Below are positions 7,670 through 15,455 of a stretch of DNA of 54,075 nucleotides, piece by piece. The stretch spans positions 1 through 54,075 of the forward strand of contig JAGBEX010000006.1 in assembly GCA_017936765.1 (NCBI GenBank), given 5' to 3'. The number at the start of each line of letters is the position of its first letter. The stretch's first letter is position 1. This DNA is from Clostridia bacterium. GTDB lineage: Bacteria > Bacillota > Clostridia > Christensenellales > Aristaeellaceae. A program made the position numbers and the translations under genes. The notes beneath the pieces were generated by a model. That model worked only from the letters and a program-made list of their open reading frames with translations, did not search any database and was not told the DNA's origin.

Positions 7670-10036
7670 TCAGATTACTGCACCCGGGTTGACGAAGATC
7701 CGCGTGTCAGGCGGTCGGCCAACCGTGAAATGCTCCGGCTCTTCCATTCGGATGTAGCCATGATCCGCCAGCAGCTCCAGCGTGGGCAGCAGCTCCTCTG
7801 TCTTTTTGAAGAACTTGCCCCGACACATCTGGAACAGCTCCGAGCGTTTGATCTGGGTGATCTCCTTCTTGCGGAGCTTTGCCAGGACAAACCGTGCCTT
7901 CTGGATGCTGAGATCAGTGCCCATCATGGAGTAGGCATACAGCGAATGCTGCAGGAAGTACTGGCCGATACAGATCGCCCGGGCAATGGTTGCCTCAGTG
8001 ATGATCGGACTGCCCTCGGGCTGCATCTCAGCCGCATGGATCAGACCGGCGATGCGCAGCACTGCTCCTATGTACTTGCTGGCCCAGTCCGAAATCGCCT
8101 GCCCTTCCCCCACGAGGAAACGTTCGTGGTGCTGGAAGTATTCGGCGATCTGCTCCGTGGCATCGGGAGCCAGCGTCAGGGTTCGTGGTTCTTCCGGTCG
8201 ATCAAGCGCCATCAGCCGATAGATCATGCTGCGGTAGTCGGCTTCGATCTCAGGAGGAATGGGCCTGCTGGTGAAGGATCTGCTGCCGATCCGGGACGGC
8301 GGCGAGGCGTACAGGAATCGCGCGATCAGGCCGCGCCCGCTCATGGTGGCGTTGGTCATGATCTCCTCCAGCACACAGGGCTGAATGCTCAAAATCGCTG
8401 ACAGCGCCGGATGGGCAATACTCTCGGCCTCGCGGCATTTGCGATCCACATAGATCGTGTCGCCGCAGTGGCCCTTGAGCCAAACGTCGATGTTGACCTT
8501 GTTGCTGTAGCGACCGTTCATCATGTCGAAGACGCCGCCCTCGGTGGAGATGACGGAGATCACACCGCCGTTCTCTGCCATGAGGCTGGTCAGGGCTTCG
8601 CTGCTGCAGTCATCCGCGAAGAAGCGCGTAGGCTTCAGCTCCGGCAGGGCTTCCAGCTGATCATTCAGCACGTTCAGCTGTGCTTCATCCTCCCATTTGC
8701 CGGACTGCTCCAGCTTCTTCTGCTGGGCATTGATCTGCCGCTGCAGGGATTCGCGCTCACGCCTGTTGGCCTTGATGTCGGCGCTGCGGCTGCGGTTGTA
8801 TTCGTCCGCGTAGTCACGCAGCGCACGGGTCATGTCGTTCATGACGCTGGACTTGCGCTCGCCCGGAGGCGCGATCACCACTGTGTACAGGCTCAACGGC
8901 TCATAGTATCCGAGGCTGCCCTCAACGCGGTATTTGCTTTGCAGGCACACCGCCAGTGTTCCCAGTCCGATGACCGCCGCCATATCAGGGGAAGTCTGGC
9001 TGTGTTCTGAAACGGCGCTCACATAGGAGCGCAACGGCTCCGGCAGGCACTCCACGGGGAACGGCGGCAGCTCACTGCTCTGAGGTGTCAGGGGCTTCAC
9101 CGGCAGGAACTTTGGTTCCTCTGCTTCGGCCACGGGAGTAGGTGCAGGCTGCACTTGCCGCTGTCCCCTGGGCGTGTACACCTCGGTACAATTCCGGATG
9201 GCGGTCTGGATCGTGATCTGCCCGTAGGTAGAGCTGGTCTGCTTGCGATCCCATTTGTCGCGCATCAGCCCGGATTGACGGAACATGGCATCCATCATTC
9301 CTGCGTCGCGTCCTGTCCAGAATGCCAGGTGACTGCACAGGGCCTGATCTGCTTCCGAGTGGGAGGGATAGCCGGTGGTGTCGCCTGACCACAGGCGACG
9401 GATGGCCTCTCCTCTGCGGCTGCTGAACGCTTTTTCCAGCAGTTGGTCGCTGGTCAAGAGGGTATTTACTGCATTTATTGCATTTCCTGCAGTAGTTTGT
9501 GTTCTCACCATGAAGCGCTCAAGCATCTGCTGAAGTTCGTCGTTACGGTCACCAAACCCGTATGCTGTGCAGGGCTGGCCTGTGATCGTCACATACTTGT
9601 TTGTCGCACCGGCCACGTACACCTCAATGCCCGCTTGCCGGTTCATGATGTAATGTCGGTTGGTGTCATAGCGGAAGTTCTCAGCCTGGAACAGGATGTG
9701 TACGCCTGTTCCGCTGGGGCTGAGTTCCGTGTAGCTGTGCATCATGGCGATGATCTCTGCGGCTGTTTGATTGTAGTTGCCGTCTGCGTCGATGCAGTGA
9801 TCCAGATCAATCGCACAAATGCCGTTGAATATGCCCAGCCCCATGCCGTCATACTGGTGACTGGCACAGGATGCCGTCAGGTAATCGGCAAAGGACTGAG
9901 GATCGTTGCTCTTGGCTCGTTCTCCTGTCCGGGGATTGTAGGGAACCTTGGTCTGTTTTCCATTGCGTTCTTCATAGCGCCAGCAGCAGAACAAGCCGTG
10001 ATCCGTAATTTCATTCGGGATAGGCTTGTTGGTCAT
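7670..10036 (-). CDS. Primase-polymerase-like and DUF3987 helicase replication protein
   Basis: 788 residues. Residues 1-160 resemble an archaeo-eukaryotic-type primase/polymerase: acidic metal pair in CAIDLDHCID (Asp77, Asp79), SPSGTGVH (His113) and the VAGATNKYVTITG strand. Residues about 330-780 are a DUF3987-type ATPase with a P-loop APPGERKSS at 389-397 and a Walker B-like TRFFADDCSSEAL. Such fusions are replication initiators of phage satellites, plasmids and IMEs. The role here is presumably replication of the excised circle before or during transfer. Strong AGGAGG site before the start. Confidence 0.82.
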   Translation of the reverse strand: MTNKPIPNEITDHGLFCCWRYEERNGKQTKVPYNPRTGERAKSNDPQSFADYLTASCASHQYDGMGLGIFNGICAIDLDHCIDADGNYNQTAAEIIAMMHSYTELSPSGTGVHILFQAENFRYDTNRHYIMNRQAGIEVYVAGATNKYVTITGQPCTAYGFGDRNDELQQMLERFMVRTQTTAGNAINAVNTLLTSDQLLEKAFSSRRGEAIRRLWSGDTTGYPSHSEADQALCSHLAFWTGRDAGMMDAMFRQSGLMRDKWDRKQTSSTYGQITIQTAIRNCTEVYTPRGQRQVQPAPTPVAEAEEPKFLPVKPLTPQSSELPPFPVECLPEPLRSYVSAVSEHSQTSPDMAAVIGLGTLAVCLQSKYRVEGSLGYYEPLSLYTVVIAPPGERKSSVMNDMTRALRDYADEYNRSRSADIKANRRERESLQRQINAQQKKLEQSGKWEDEAQLNVLNDQLEALPELKPTRFFADDCSSEALTSLMAENGGVISVISTEGGVFDMMNGRYSNKVNIDVWLKGHCGDTIYVDRKCREAESIAHPALSAILSIQPCVLEEIMTNATMSGRGLIARFLYASPPSRIGSRSFTSRPIPPEIEADYRSMIYRLMALDRPEEPRTLTLAPDATEQIAEYFQHHERFLVGEGQAISDWASKYIGAVLRIAGLIHAAEMQPEGSPIITEATIARAICIGQYFLQHSLYAYSMMGTDLSIQKARFVLAKLRKKEITQIKRSELFQMCRGKFFKKTEELLPTLELLADHGYIRMEEPEHFTVGRPPDTRIFVNPGAVI

Positions 10037-10062
10037 TTTGCCTCCTTTCAGGTTGTAAAGAG

Positions 10063-10165
10063 GCGGCTGCTGTGCTATAATATCAATTGCGGTAGATAGT
10101 TAGCGCAGCAGCCGCTGTGGGACTGTCACAGCGAGTCTTCATCTGGCAGGATGAAGGCTCTTTTT
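10063..10165. other. Inverted repeats upstream of the replication gene
   Basis: GCGGCTGCTG (10063-10072) pairs perfectly with CAGCAGCCGC (10106-10115). A second hairpin CTTCATC/GATGAAG (10137-10156) is followed by CTCTTTTT on the plus strand. The plus-strand T-tract has no plus-strand gene to terminate, so it may insulate the region or belong to a replication origin. Confidence 0.45.
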
Positions 10166-10193
10166 GTTTTCAGTGAAGTGCTGATCACAAATG

Positions 10194-10427
10194 TCAGGCA
10201 GTCTCCGGCTTGAAGTAGCCAATCTCTTCCCACACCTTTCTGTCAGGGCAGTAGTAATTGTACTCGTTGGAATCATCACGCTTGATGGCGATTCCGAAGT
10301 GCAGCAATCCCTGCTGGATGCCAATGCGGACATACTGGGCATCCTTTCGCATCGCCTTGGCGATCTCGGTGATAGGGACGTTGCGACCGGTGAACGGCGG
10401 CAACTCCACATACAGCTTCTTCTCCAT
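10194..10427 (-). CDS. Small HTH DNA-binding protein, possible excisionase
   Basis: 77 residues from the ATG with a GGAGG site. ITEIAKAMRKDAQYVRIGIQ reads as a winged-helix or excisionase-type HTH, followed by a short basic/aromatic tail. It is the first gene of the leftward replication-mobilization unit, divergent from the regulator and integrase genes, a common position for a directionality factor or replication accessory protein. No family is recognised with certainty. Confidence 0.6.
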   Translation of the reverse strand: MEKKLYVELPPFTGRNVPITEIAKAMRKDAQYVRIGIQQGLLHFGIAIKRDDSNEYNYYCPDRKVWEEIGYFKPETA

Positions 10428-10487
10428 AATCTCACCTCCCTCCTTCCTAATATGCATCAATGATACGCATTGCATTTCTGCATATTC

Positions 10488-10516
10488 ATTATATCATCGC
10501 ATTGTGAGGTTGTCAA
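10488..10516 (-). promoter_or_regulatory. Leftward IME promoter
   Basis: On the minus strand TTGACA (10511-10516), exactly 17 bp, and TATAAT (10488-10493): a perfect consensus. It drives the small HTH gene and probably the replication and relaxase genes. AATATGCA/TGCATATT (10449-10456 and 10479-10486) is a perfect inverted repeat just downstream and a possible operator. Confidence 0.8.
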
Positions 10517-10561
10517 TAGTGCTTTGCGTCAATTTTGGCGTAATTTATTTTTTCAGCCCAC

Positions 10562-10590
10562 TTGCAATACGCAAATTTATATGATATAAT
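10562..10590 (+). promoter_or_regulatory. Rightward IME promoter
   Basis: TTGCAA (10562-10567), 17 bp, TATAAT (10585-10590), upstream of the XRE regulator and integrase genes. TTGC-AATAC-GCAA overlaps the -35, and TTGCGT/GCGTAA sequences lie upstream at about 10524-10542, consistent with a repressor operator between two divergent promoters. Confidence 0.75.
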
Positions 10591-10638
10591 GAGAAAGCGG
10601 ATAGATAATACACAATTCTAAATGGAGGCGTATTTCAT

Positions 10639-11577
10639 ATGTCCATCAATCTTGATAAAGTAATTCAGAGCCTCATGCAGCTCATATCACTGGCTGGCAT
10701 TAAGTTTACAGGCGATGATGAATCCCTTCTTCTTGATGCCCTTACTCGCTACCATAACGATCACAGCATTGTGAAGTCCCGAAAAAAGGCCGATGAGATT
10801 CTTCTCGCAGATTTTCTTCTCGCATTATCCGAAGATGCCAATGAAAGCGATACGCTGCGACAAGCAGCGCGAGATCTGTATGCCCGTCAGAATGCAATTC
10901 TGATCGGGCTGCGTATCCGCGAAGCACGTAAGGCTATCGGTTTGAGTCAGACCGAATTCGGCAAGCGCTTTGGCAAAGCTCTCCGCTCTATTCAGAAATA
11001 CGAGAGCGGCGAGATCGAGCCTTCCATTGCTACAATCAACATCATGGCACGTGTTTTGGGCGTAAAACCAGCTGAGCTTCTCGGTTATCCGCAGCCCACG
11101 CTTGAAGTAAAGACCCTGGCCGACATCGCAACATTGCTTTTTGATCTTTCCTGCAAGCGGGAAATCAAGTTCAAGATTCTCCCCATTCATGACGATGATG
11201 GCAAGAAGGTTATCGGCAGTGGTATCGCCTTTGAGGCCGCTGAAGAAGACGCCGAATGGAACCCACAGGTTGTACACATTCTCAGGAGCTTTGGCGGCGA
11301 ACGCTTTGTTGCTGAAATGCTATCTTCTGATAACCCGCAGGATGGCCGTGACTTTCTGGAAGGGTGGCTTATGGGTGCACAACTCCACTATTCATCTGCT
11401 GTGCTGACCGATAAGCTCACCCCCATCAAAAACAACGGCCCACGTTCTGCGGTCAAAGGAAGACTTCCCGACACAGTTCGGGTCGTTCGTGCGCCACTCT
11501 CCCCCGAAGATGAGGAAGAACGCAGATTGGCCCTTGAAGACTTTCTGCGTCGTAGAAACCAGTCTGGTGATCAGTAA
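10639..11577 (+). CDS. XRE-family transcriptional regulator of the IME
   Basis: 312 residues with an unusual layout: about 88 residues of unassigned N-terminal helices, then a Cro/CI-type HTH at about 90-146 (IREARKAIGLSQTEFGKRFG and YESGEIEPSI), then a C-terminal region of unknown fold and a charged tail (SPEDEEERR). The start has a GGAGG site. It is upstream of and collinear with the integrase gene and divergent from the replication/mobilization genes, so it probably sets the switch between integration and excision/transfer. Confidence 0.82.
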   Translation: MSINLDKVIQSLMQLISLAGIKFTGDDESLLLDALTRYHNDHSIVKSRKKADEILLADFLLALSEDANESDTLRQAARDLYARQNAILIGLRIREARKAIGLSQTEFGKRFGKALRSIQKYESGEIEPSIATINIMARVLGVKPAELLGYPQPTLEVKTLADIATLLFDLSCKREIKFKILPIHDDDGKKVIGSGIAFEAAEEDAEWNPQVVHILRSFGGERFVAEMLSSDNPQDGRDFLEGWLMGAQLHYSSAVLTDKLTPIKNNGPRSAVKGRLPDTVRVVRAPLSPEDEEERRLALEDFLRRRNQSGDQ

Positions 11578-11645
11578 TATCAATTTGATGATTGGGGTGC
11601 TCTCCCCTTATCATAAATCTCCTGGGCAGAAGGAAAGGAACTCAC

Positions 11646-12698
11646 GTGAAACTACCCAATGGTTACGGAACCGTCAAGAAAATGTCGGGGAACCGGCGAC
11701 GCCCCTACATGGTACGAAAGACAGCTGGATGGAGGTATGACGAGGCCAAGGACAAGACGGTGCAGGAATACATCACGATCGGCTATGCTGCAACCCGCAA
11801 AGAAGGTCTACAGATGCTGGCGGAATTCAATCAGAACCCCTTCGATGTGAAAGCTGCCAAAATCACCTTTCAGGAGCTCTACGAGCGTTGGTCAAAGGAA
11901 AAGTTCCAAACCATATCCGAATCCAACGTACACGGCTATGAAGCCTCCTTCAAGGTGTGCGGTACCTTGTACACGAAAACCTTCAAGGATATCCGGCTGG
12001 CTGATCTGCAGCACGTTGTTGACACCTGCGGCAAGAACTATCCCACGCTGAAGAAGCTGAAGAGCCTGTTCAATCAGCTCTACGACTACGCACGTATGCA
12101 CGATATCGTCAGCAAGGACTATTCGGAGTTTGTGGACATCAGCCGCTACAAGGATCAGAATCCTAATAAGCGGGATCGTACGCCTTTCACCAAGGATGAA
12201 ATCAAACGTCTTTGGGAGCTGGCAGAGGATCCTTACTACCAGATCATCCTGATGCTGATCTACAACGGCTGCCGCATCTCCGAATTCCTGGATCTGAAGA
12301 AGGAACACGTACATCTGGACGAGCAGTACTTCGATGTCATTGCCAGCAAAACTGAGAACGGTATCCGAAAGGTGCCGATCGCAGACAAGGTACTGCCGTT
12401 CTATCGCGCGTGGTATGAAGGTTCCACCTGCGAGTATCTCCTGCACACGCCGGATCAGAAGCACTTCGACTATCGGAACTACTACGACAGCTATTTCATT
12501 TCGTTGATGGAACAGTTAGGCTTTGAACACCAGCCCCACGATACGAGGCACACCTGTATCTCGCTGCTGGCTGAGGCGCACGTTGACCAGACGATGATCA
12601 AGAAGATCGTAGGTCACAAGGGTGCCATGTCACTCACTGAGCGCGTGTATACGCACCCTGACATCAAAGCCCTGGTGGATGCCATCAACATGATCTGA
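11646..12698 (+). CDS. int: Site-specific tyrosine recombinase (integrase)
   Basis: 350 residues from the GTG at 11646, which has an AGGAAAGG site and is preferred over upstream non-ATG starts. The catalytic set is complete: Arg210 in NGCRISEF, Lys235 in SKTENG, His298 and Arg301 in HDTRH, His324 in VGHKGA and the nucleophile Tyr335 in ERVYTHPD. The N-terminus has the arm-binding type domain (LPNGYGTVKK) and a SAM-like core-binding domain follows. It should integrate and excise this IME at the rpsI 3' end; the att site lies about 220 bp downstream. Confidence 0.95.
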   Translation: MKLPNGYGTVKKMSGNRRRPYMVRKTAGWRYDEAKDKTVQEYITIGYAATRKEGLQMLAEFNQNPFDVKAAKITFQELYERWSKEKFQTISESNVHGYEASFKVCGTLYTKTFKDIRLADLQHVVDTCGKNYPTLKKLKSLFNQLYDYARMHDIVSKDYSEFVDISRYKDQNPNKRDRTPFTKDEIKRLWELAEDPYYQIILMLIYNGCRISEFLDLKKEHVHLDEQYFDVIASKTENGIRKVPIADKVLPFYRAWYEGSTCEYLLHTPDQKHFDYRNYYDSYFISLMEQLGFEHQPHDTRHTCISLLAEAHVDQTMIKKIVGHKGAMSLTERVYTHPDIKALVDAINMI

Positions 12699-12730
12699 CG
12701 AGAGGGAGGGAGACAGTTGCATAACAGAAA

Positions 12731-12774
12731 AAGCCGGAAATGAACTCCTTTCACAGGAATCCGTTTCCGGCTTT
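12731..12774 (+). terminator. Terminator of the integrase gene
   Basis: AAGCCGGAAA (12731-12740) pairs with TTTCCGGCTT (12764-12773), with an A-run before and TTTAT after. Confidence 0.75.
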
Positions 12775-12790
12775 ATGCTTGCAAATTGTG

Positions 12791-12823
12791 CTTCCTACCT
12801 GCTTCCTACTTGCTGCCTACCGT
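12791..12823. repeat. Three tandem 11-bp repeats, candidate integrase arm sites
   Basis: CTTCCTACCTG, CTTCCTACTTG and CTGCCTACCGT follow one another without gaps, about 100 bp inside the right att site. The same CCTACTTG-TGCCTAC core occurs at 1130-1145 near the left end. This placement is typical of arm-type integrase binding sites. Confidence 0.65.
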
Positions 12824-12869
12824 TTTCAGAACAGGCACTTTCCAAATCTTCTCAACGCCGCAAACCCTT

Positions 12870-12910
12870 GAAAATAAAAGCATTCCAGTGCCGAGAGCAG
12901 CACTGGAATG
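12870..12910 (-). terminator. IME-borne terminator for rpsI
   Basis: CATTCCAGTGC (12881-12891) pairs perfectly over 11 bp with GCACTGGAATG (12900-12910), loop of 8. On the minus strand the stem is followed by CTTTTATTTT. It lies 9 bp inside the element, so it terminates rplM-rpsI transcripts entering the IME and replaces the displaced chromosomal terminator. Confidence 0.8.
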
Positions 12911-12918
12911 TTTGAAAG

Positions 12919-12934
12919 ATTAGCGCTTGGAGAA
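12919..12934. repeat. att site, rpsI-proximal copy
   Basis: ATTAGCGCTTGGAGAA, identical to 1002-1017. It covers the rpsI stop codon (12920-12922) and the four preceding codons, so the S9 protein is unchanged by insertion. Confidence 0.9.
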
Positions 12935-13309
12935 CTGAGGCGCACGACGGGCAGCCTTCAGGCCGTACTTCTTGCGCTCCTTCATACGAGGATCGCGGGT
13001 GAGGAAGCCAGCCTTCTTCAGGGCAGCGCGCAGCTCGGGATCAGCCTTGCACAGGGCGCGGCTGATACCGTGACGGATGGCGCCAGCCTGACCGGTCAGA
13101 CCGCCACCGCACACGTTCACGATCACGTCGAAGTTGGTGGTGTTGGTCAGAGCCAGGGGCTGACGGACGGTCATCTTCAGGGTCTCGAGACCGAAGTAAT
13201 TGTCGATATCACGCTTGTTGATGGTCACCTTGCCATCGCCAGCCACCAGACGGACGCGGGCAACAGCCTTCTTGCGGCGGCCAACAGCGTTGTATTCTAC
13301 CTTCGCCAT
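12920..13309 (-). CDS. rpsI: 30S ribosomal protein S9
   Basis: 129 residues, full length. The basic C-terminus RRAPQFSKR, the [14 protein letters not shown]-terminus and [18 protein letters not shown] are diagnostic of uS9; the C-terminal tail reaches the ribosomal P-site tRNA. AAAGGAG precedes the ATG. It is the second gene of the rplM-rpsI operon. Its last codons are the integration target of the IME. Confidence 0.97.
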   Translation of the reverse strand: MAKVEYNAVGRRKKAVARVRLVAGDGKVTINKRDIDNYFGLETLKMTVRQPLALTNTTNFDVIVNVCGGGLTGQAGAIRHGISRALCKADPELRAALKKAGFLTRDPRMKERKKYGLKAARRAPQFSKR

Positions 13310-13332
13310 TTGTTTTTACTCCTTTCCGCAAG

Positions 13333-13764
13333 TTAGATCAGGTCGAACTTCTCAGGGTTCTGGGCGGCATGGCCATGCTCGGCACCAGCGTAAACCTTGA
13401 GCTTCTTAGCCATCTGGCGGCCCAGGGGACCCTTGGGCAGCATACCCACAACGGCCTTACGGATGGCGAACTCGGGCTTCTCGGCCAGCAGCTTGCGGTA
13501 CTTGGTTTCCTTCATGCCGCCGACATAGCCGGAGTGATGGTAGTAGACCTTCTGATCCAGCTTCTTGCCGGTCATGACGATCTTATCAGCGTTGATGATG
13601 ATGACATAGTCACCGGTATCCACATTGGGGGTGTAGATCGGCTTGTTCTTGCCGCGCAGGATGTTGGCAACCTGGCTGGCAACACGGCCAAAGACCTGAC
13701 CCTCAGCATCGACAACATACCACTTGCGGGTAATGTCGGCAGCTTTCGGCATAAACGTCTTCAA
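13333..13764 (-). CDS. rplM: 50S ribosomal protein L13
   Basis: 143 residues counted from a TTG start at 13764. The start is chosen because GGAGG lies 7 nt upstream and the N-terminus [20 protein letters not shown] aligns with the usual L13 start. [14 protein letters not shown] and [19 protein letters not shown] are diagnostic. An upstream in-frame start would give an extension not known in L13. Cotranscribed with rpsI (23 bp apart). L13 is an early-assembly 50S protein. Confidence 0.96.
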   Translation of the reverse strand: MKTFMPKAADITRKWYVVDAEGQVFGRVASQVANILRGKNKPIYTPNVDTGDYVIIINADKIVMTGKKLDQKVYYHHSGYVGGMKETKYRKLLAEKPEFAIRKAVVGMLPKGPLGRQMAKKLKVYAGAEHGHAAQNPEKFDLI

Positions 13765-13877
13765 AGGTATTTCCTCCTCAAAAGGTGGTTGAAGGTGGGC
13801 GCGAATCCATGATGGTCGCATGTTTTCGCTTGTGTTCAATAGCTACCGGGGCTAGCGGAGTTATTGATGCCATCGAT
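13765..13877 (-). promoter_or_regulatory. rplM 5' leader, possible autoregulatory structure
   Basis: About 105 nt of untranslated RNA separate the promoter from the TTG start. CAATA and TATTG, with CTA/TAG inside, can form a hairpin near the 5' end. Firmicutes have an L13 leader family in this position, but I cannot confirm that this sequence matches it. Confidence 0.35.
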
Positions 13878-13878
13878 A

Positions 13879-13907
13879 ATCATACGCTCTTTTGGCGGAA
13901 AAGTCAA
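13879..13907 (-). promoter_or_regulatory. Promoter of rplM-rpsI
   Basis: On the minus strand TTGACT (13902-13907), 17 bp, TATGAT (13879-13884). Confidence 0.8.
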
Positions 13908-13983
13908 GCAATTTCCACGGTTTTCTGGAAGTTTTTTTGCGATCTTTCTGTTTCGTCATATGTGTAACAAAACGCTGAAATGA

Positions 13984-14012
13984 TTGACAATTGTAATAAA
14001 ATGAAATAGAAT
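13984..14012 (+). promoter_or_regulatory. Promoter of the small SH3 gene
   Basis: TTGACA (13984-13989), 17 bp, TAGAAT (14007-14012), 35 bp upstream of the start codon. Confidence 0.75.
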
Positions 14013-14046
14013 TGTTATTAGATGATAGCGGGAAAGGGGAATCCCC

Positions 14047-14364
14047 ATGCGCAAATTGACGAAGCTCCTGGTGGTGCTGGTGATTGAGCAGGGAAAGAGC
14101 TGGAGCAAGCTGTGGTACGACGGCCATGTGGGCTATGTGCAGAACAAGTATCTGCAGTTCATCCCCATGGCAGATGCGGCCACGGACGCCGCTGTGGGCG
14201 GCAAGAATGCCCCTCTACACCTGGGTACTCACCGGGACACCCGCGTGGTGAAGCAGGTGAAGAAGGGTACGCCCATCGAAAAACTGTGGCAGGGCGAGAC
14301 CTGGGCAGGGGTGGCCGTGGATGGCTACCGGGGGTACATCCAACTGAAATATCTTGCAGAATAA
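14047..14364 (+). CDS. Small bacterial SH3-domain protein, apparently truncated
   Basis: 105 residues. MRKLTKLLVVLV looks like the start of a signal peptide but runs straight into IEQGKSWSKLWYDGHVGYV, the second half of an SH3 repeat. A second repeat ends in DGYRGYIQLKYLAE. The signal peptide has no cleavage region and the first SH3 domain lacks its front half. This suggests an internal deletion that kept the frame. SH3 domains of this type bind cell wall peptides. A good promoter and terminator flank it, so it may still be expressed. The preceding GGGG-AAT-CCCC could mask the ribosome binding site. Confidence 0.55.
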   Translation: MRKLTKLLVVLVIEQGKSWSKLWYDGHVGYVQNKYLQFIPMADAATDAAVGGKNAPLHLGTHRDTRVVKQVKKGTPIEKLWQGETWAGVAVDGYRGYIQLKYLAE

Positions 14365-14371
14365 GCAAAGA

Positions 14372-14396
14372 GCCTGACCGATCGGTCAGGCTTTTT
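14372..14396. terminator. Bidirectional terminator overlapping the Sua5 stop codon
   Basis: GCCTGACCGA/TCGGTCAGGC (14372-14391) is a perfect palindrome followed by T5. It ends the SH3 gene transcript, and its right half contains the stop codon of the convergent Sua5 gene. Confidence 0.85.
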
Positions 14397-15441
14397 CTAT
14401 GACTTCTTTTGCTTGGATGGTGCGGAACGCGGCGGCTCGGCCCAGGCGGTTCATCACGGCCAGGCCAACGCCCTCCGGCGGCACCACCTCGCTGAAGATG
14501 GCGTCCATATGCTCATCGTCCAGGCGGCGCAGGGTCTCGAACAGGCGGCGAGCGACTTCCTCGGGGCAGGCTTGACTGCCCAGGTCGTGGGGGTGGCAGT
14601 CGGCCAAATCAGCCACATGCTCGGAGAAGCACATCACGCAGGCGCGGTGGCCGTTGGCTTCGGCCTGGTGGTGCAATTCCCGCAGGGCGGCCACCACATG
14701 GGCCTCGGCGCCTTCCACCAGGGAGACCTGGCCATCCGGGGAGTAGTGCTTGTACATCATGCCGGGGGAGAGTGCCTTTTCGCCCTTTTGCAGGGGGCGC
14801 AGCACGCTGCCCGCCACGGTGACCGGGCCGATGACGCGCTCCAGCATGGCCTGGGTGACCCCGCCGGGGCGCAGGATGCAGGGCGTGGGCTGGTTGATGT
14901 CCAGCACGGTGCTTTCCAGCCCCACATCGCAGCTGCCGCCATCGATGATCAGCGGGATGCGGCCGTCCATGTCGGTAAAAACGTGCTGGGCGGTGGTGGG
15001 GCTGGGCTTGCCGCTGCGGTTGGCGCTGGGGGCGGCGATGGGCAGGTCGCACACACGGAGCAACTCCGCCGCCACGGGGTGAGAGGGCATCCGCACGGCC
15101 ACGGTGGGCAGCCCGGCGGTGACCTCCAGGGGGATGCTCTCCTTGCGGGGCATCAGCAGCGTGAGCGGGCCGGGCCAGAAGGCGTCCATCAGCTTCTCGG
15201 CCAGGGGAGAGACTTCGCAGATGTCCTTGAGCTGCTCCCGGTGCCAGATGTGGACGATCAGCGGGTTGTCCGCCGGGCGATCCTTGGCGGCAAAGATGGA
15301 CAGCACCGCGTCCTTATCCAGGGCATTGGCGCCCAGGCCGTAAACCGTTTCGGTGGGGAAGGCCACCAGCTGGCCGGAAGCCAGCAATTCGGCGGCGGTG
15401 GAAAGGGTCGCGGGCGAGGCCGCCAGTACCCTTGTGTTCAT
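14386..15441 (-). CDS. ywlC: L-threonylcarbamoyladenylate synthase (Sua5/YwlC type)
   Basis: 351 residues: the YrdC-like domain (about 10-210) with FPTETVYGLGANA, KDRPADNPLIVH and PSANRSGKPSPT, plus the C-terminal Sua5 domain joined through the LSPGMMYKHYSP motif. It makes threonylcarbamoyl-AMP from Thr, bicarbonate and ATP, the first step of t6A formation on ANN-decoding tRNAs. Last gene of a four-gene operon with DUF1385, prmC and prfA. The mtaB gene at 23616 modifies t6A further. Confidence 0.93.
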   Translation of the reverse strand: MNTRVLAASPATLSTAAELLASGQLVAFPTETVYGLGANALDKDAVLSIFAAKDRPADNPLIVHIWHREQLKDICEVSPLAEKLMDAFWPGPLTLLMPRKESIPLEVTAGLPTVAVRMPSHPVAAELLRVCDLPIAAPSANRSGKPSPTTAQHVFTDMDGRIPLIIDGGSCDVGLESTVLDINQPTPCILRPGGVTQAMLERVIGPVTVAGSVLRPLQKGEKALSPGMMYKHYSPDGQVSLVEGAEAHVVAALRELHHQAEANGHRACVMCFSEHVADLADCHPHDLGSQACPEEVARRLFETLRRLDDEHMDAIFSEVVPPEGVGLAVMNRLGRAAAFRTIQAKEVIEKA

Positions 15442-15455
15442 GGTCGTACCTTCTT

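Larger units (their letters stand above)
1002..12934. mobile_element. Integrative mobilizable element inserted in the 3' end of rpsI
   Basis: The element is bounded by exact 16-bp direct repeats ATTAGCGCTTGGAGAA. Inside are a tyrosine recombinase next to the right end, an XRE regulator, a small HTH protein, a primase/DUF3987 replication protein and a MobV relaxase. No type IV secretion genes are visible, so it would need a helper conjugative element: an IME, not an ICE. At 11.9 kb it is a usual IME size. The cargo half (about 1.5-5.8 kb) looks AT-richer than the backbone, and both are AT-richer than the flanking chromosome. Confidence 0.9.

Noticed and set aside
10137..10165. Plus-strand terminator at 10137-10165 as evidence for a plus-strand gene
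   Set aside because: No plus-strand gene with a start site precedes it; the region is flanked by minus-strand genes.
5945..12698. Element as a full conjugative ICE or as a prophage
   Set aside because: No VirB4, VirD4/TcpA or other mating-channel genes, and no capsid, portal or terminase genes; only mobilization, replication and integration functions are present.
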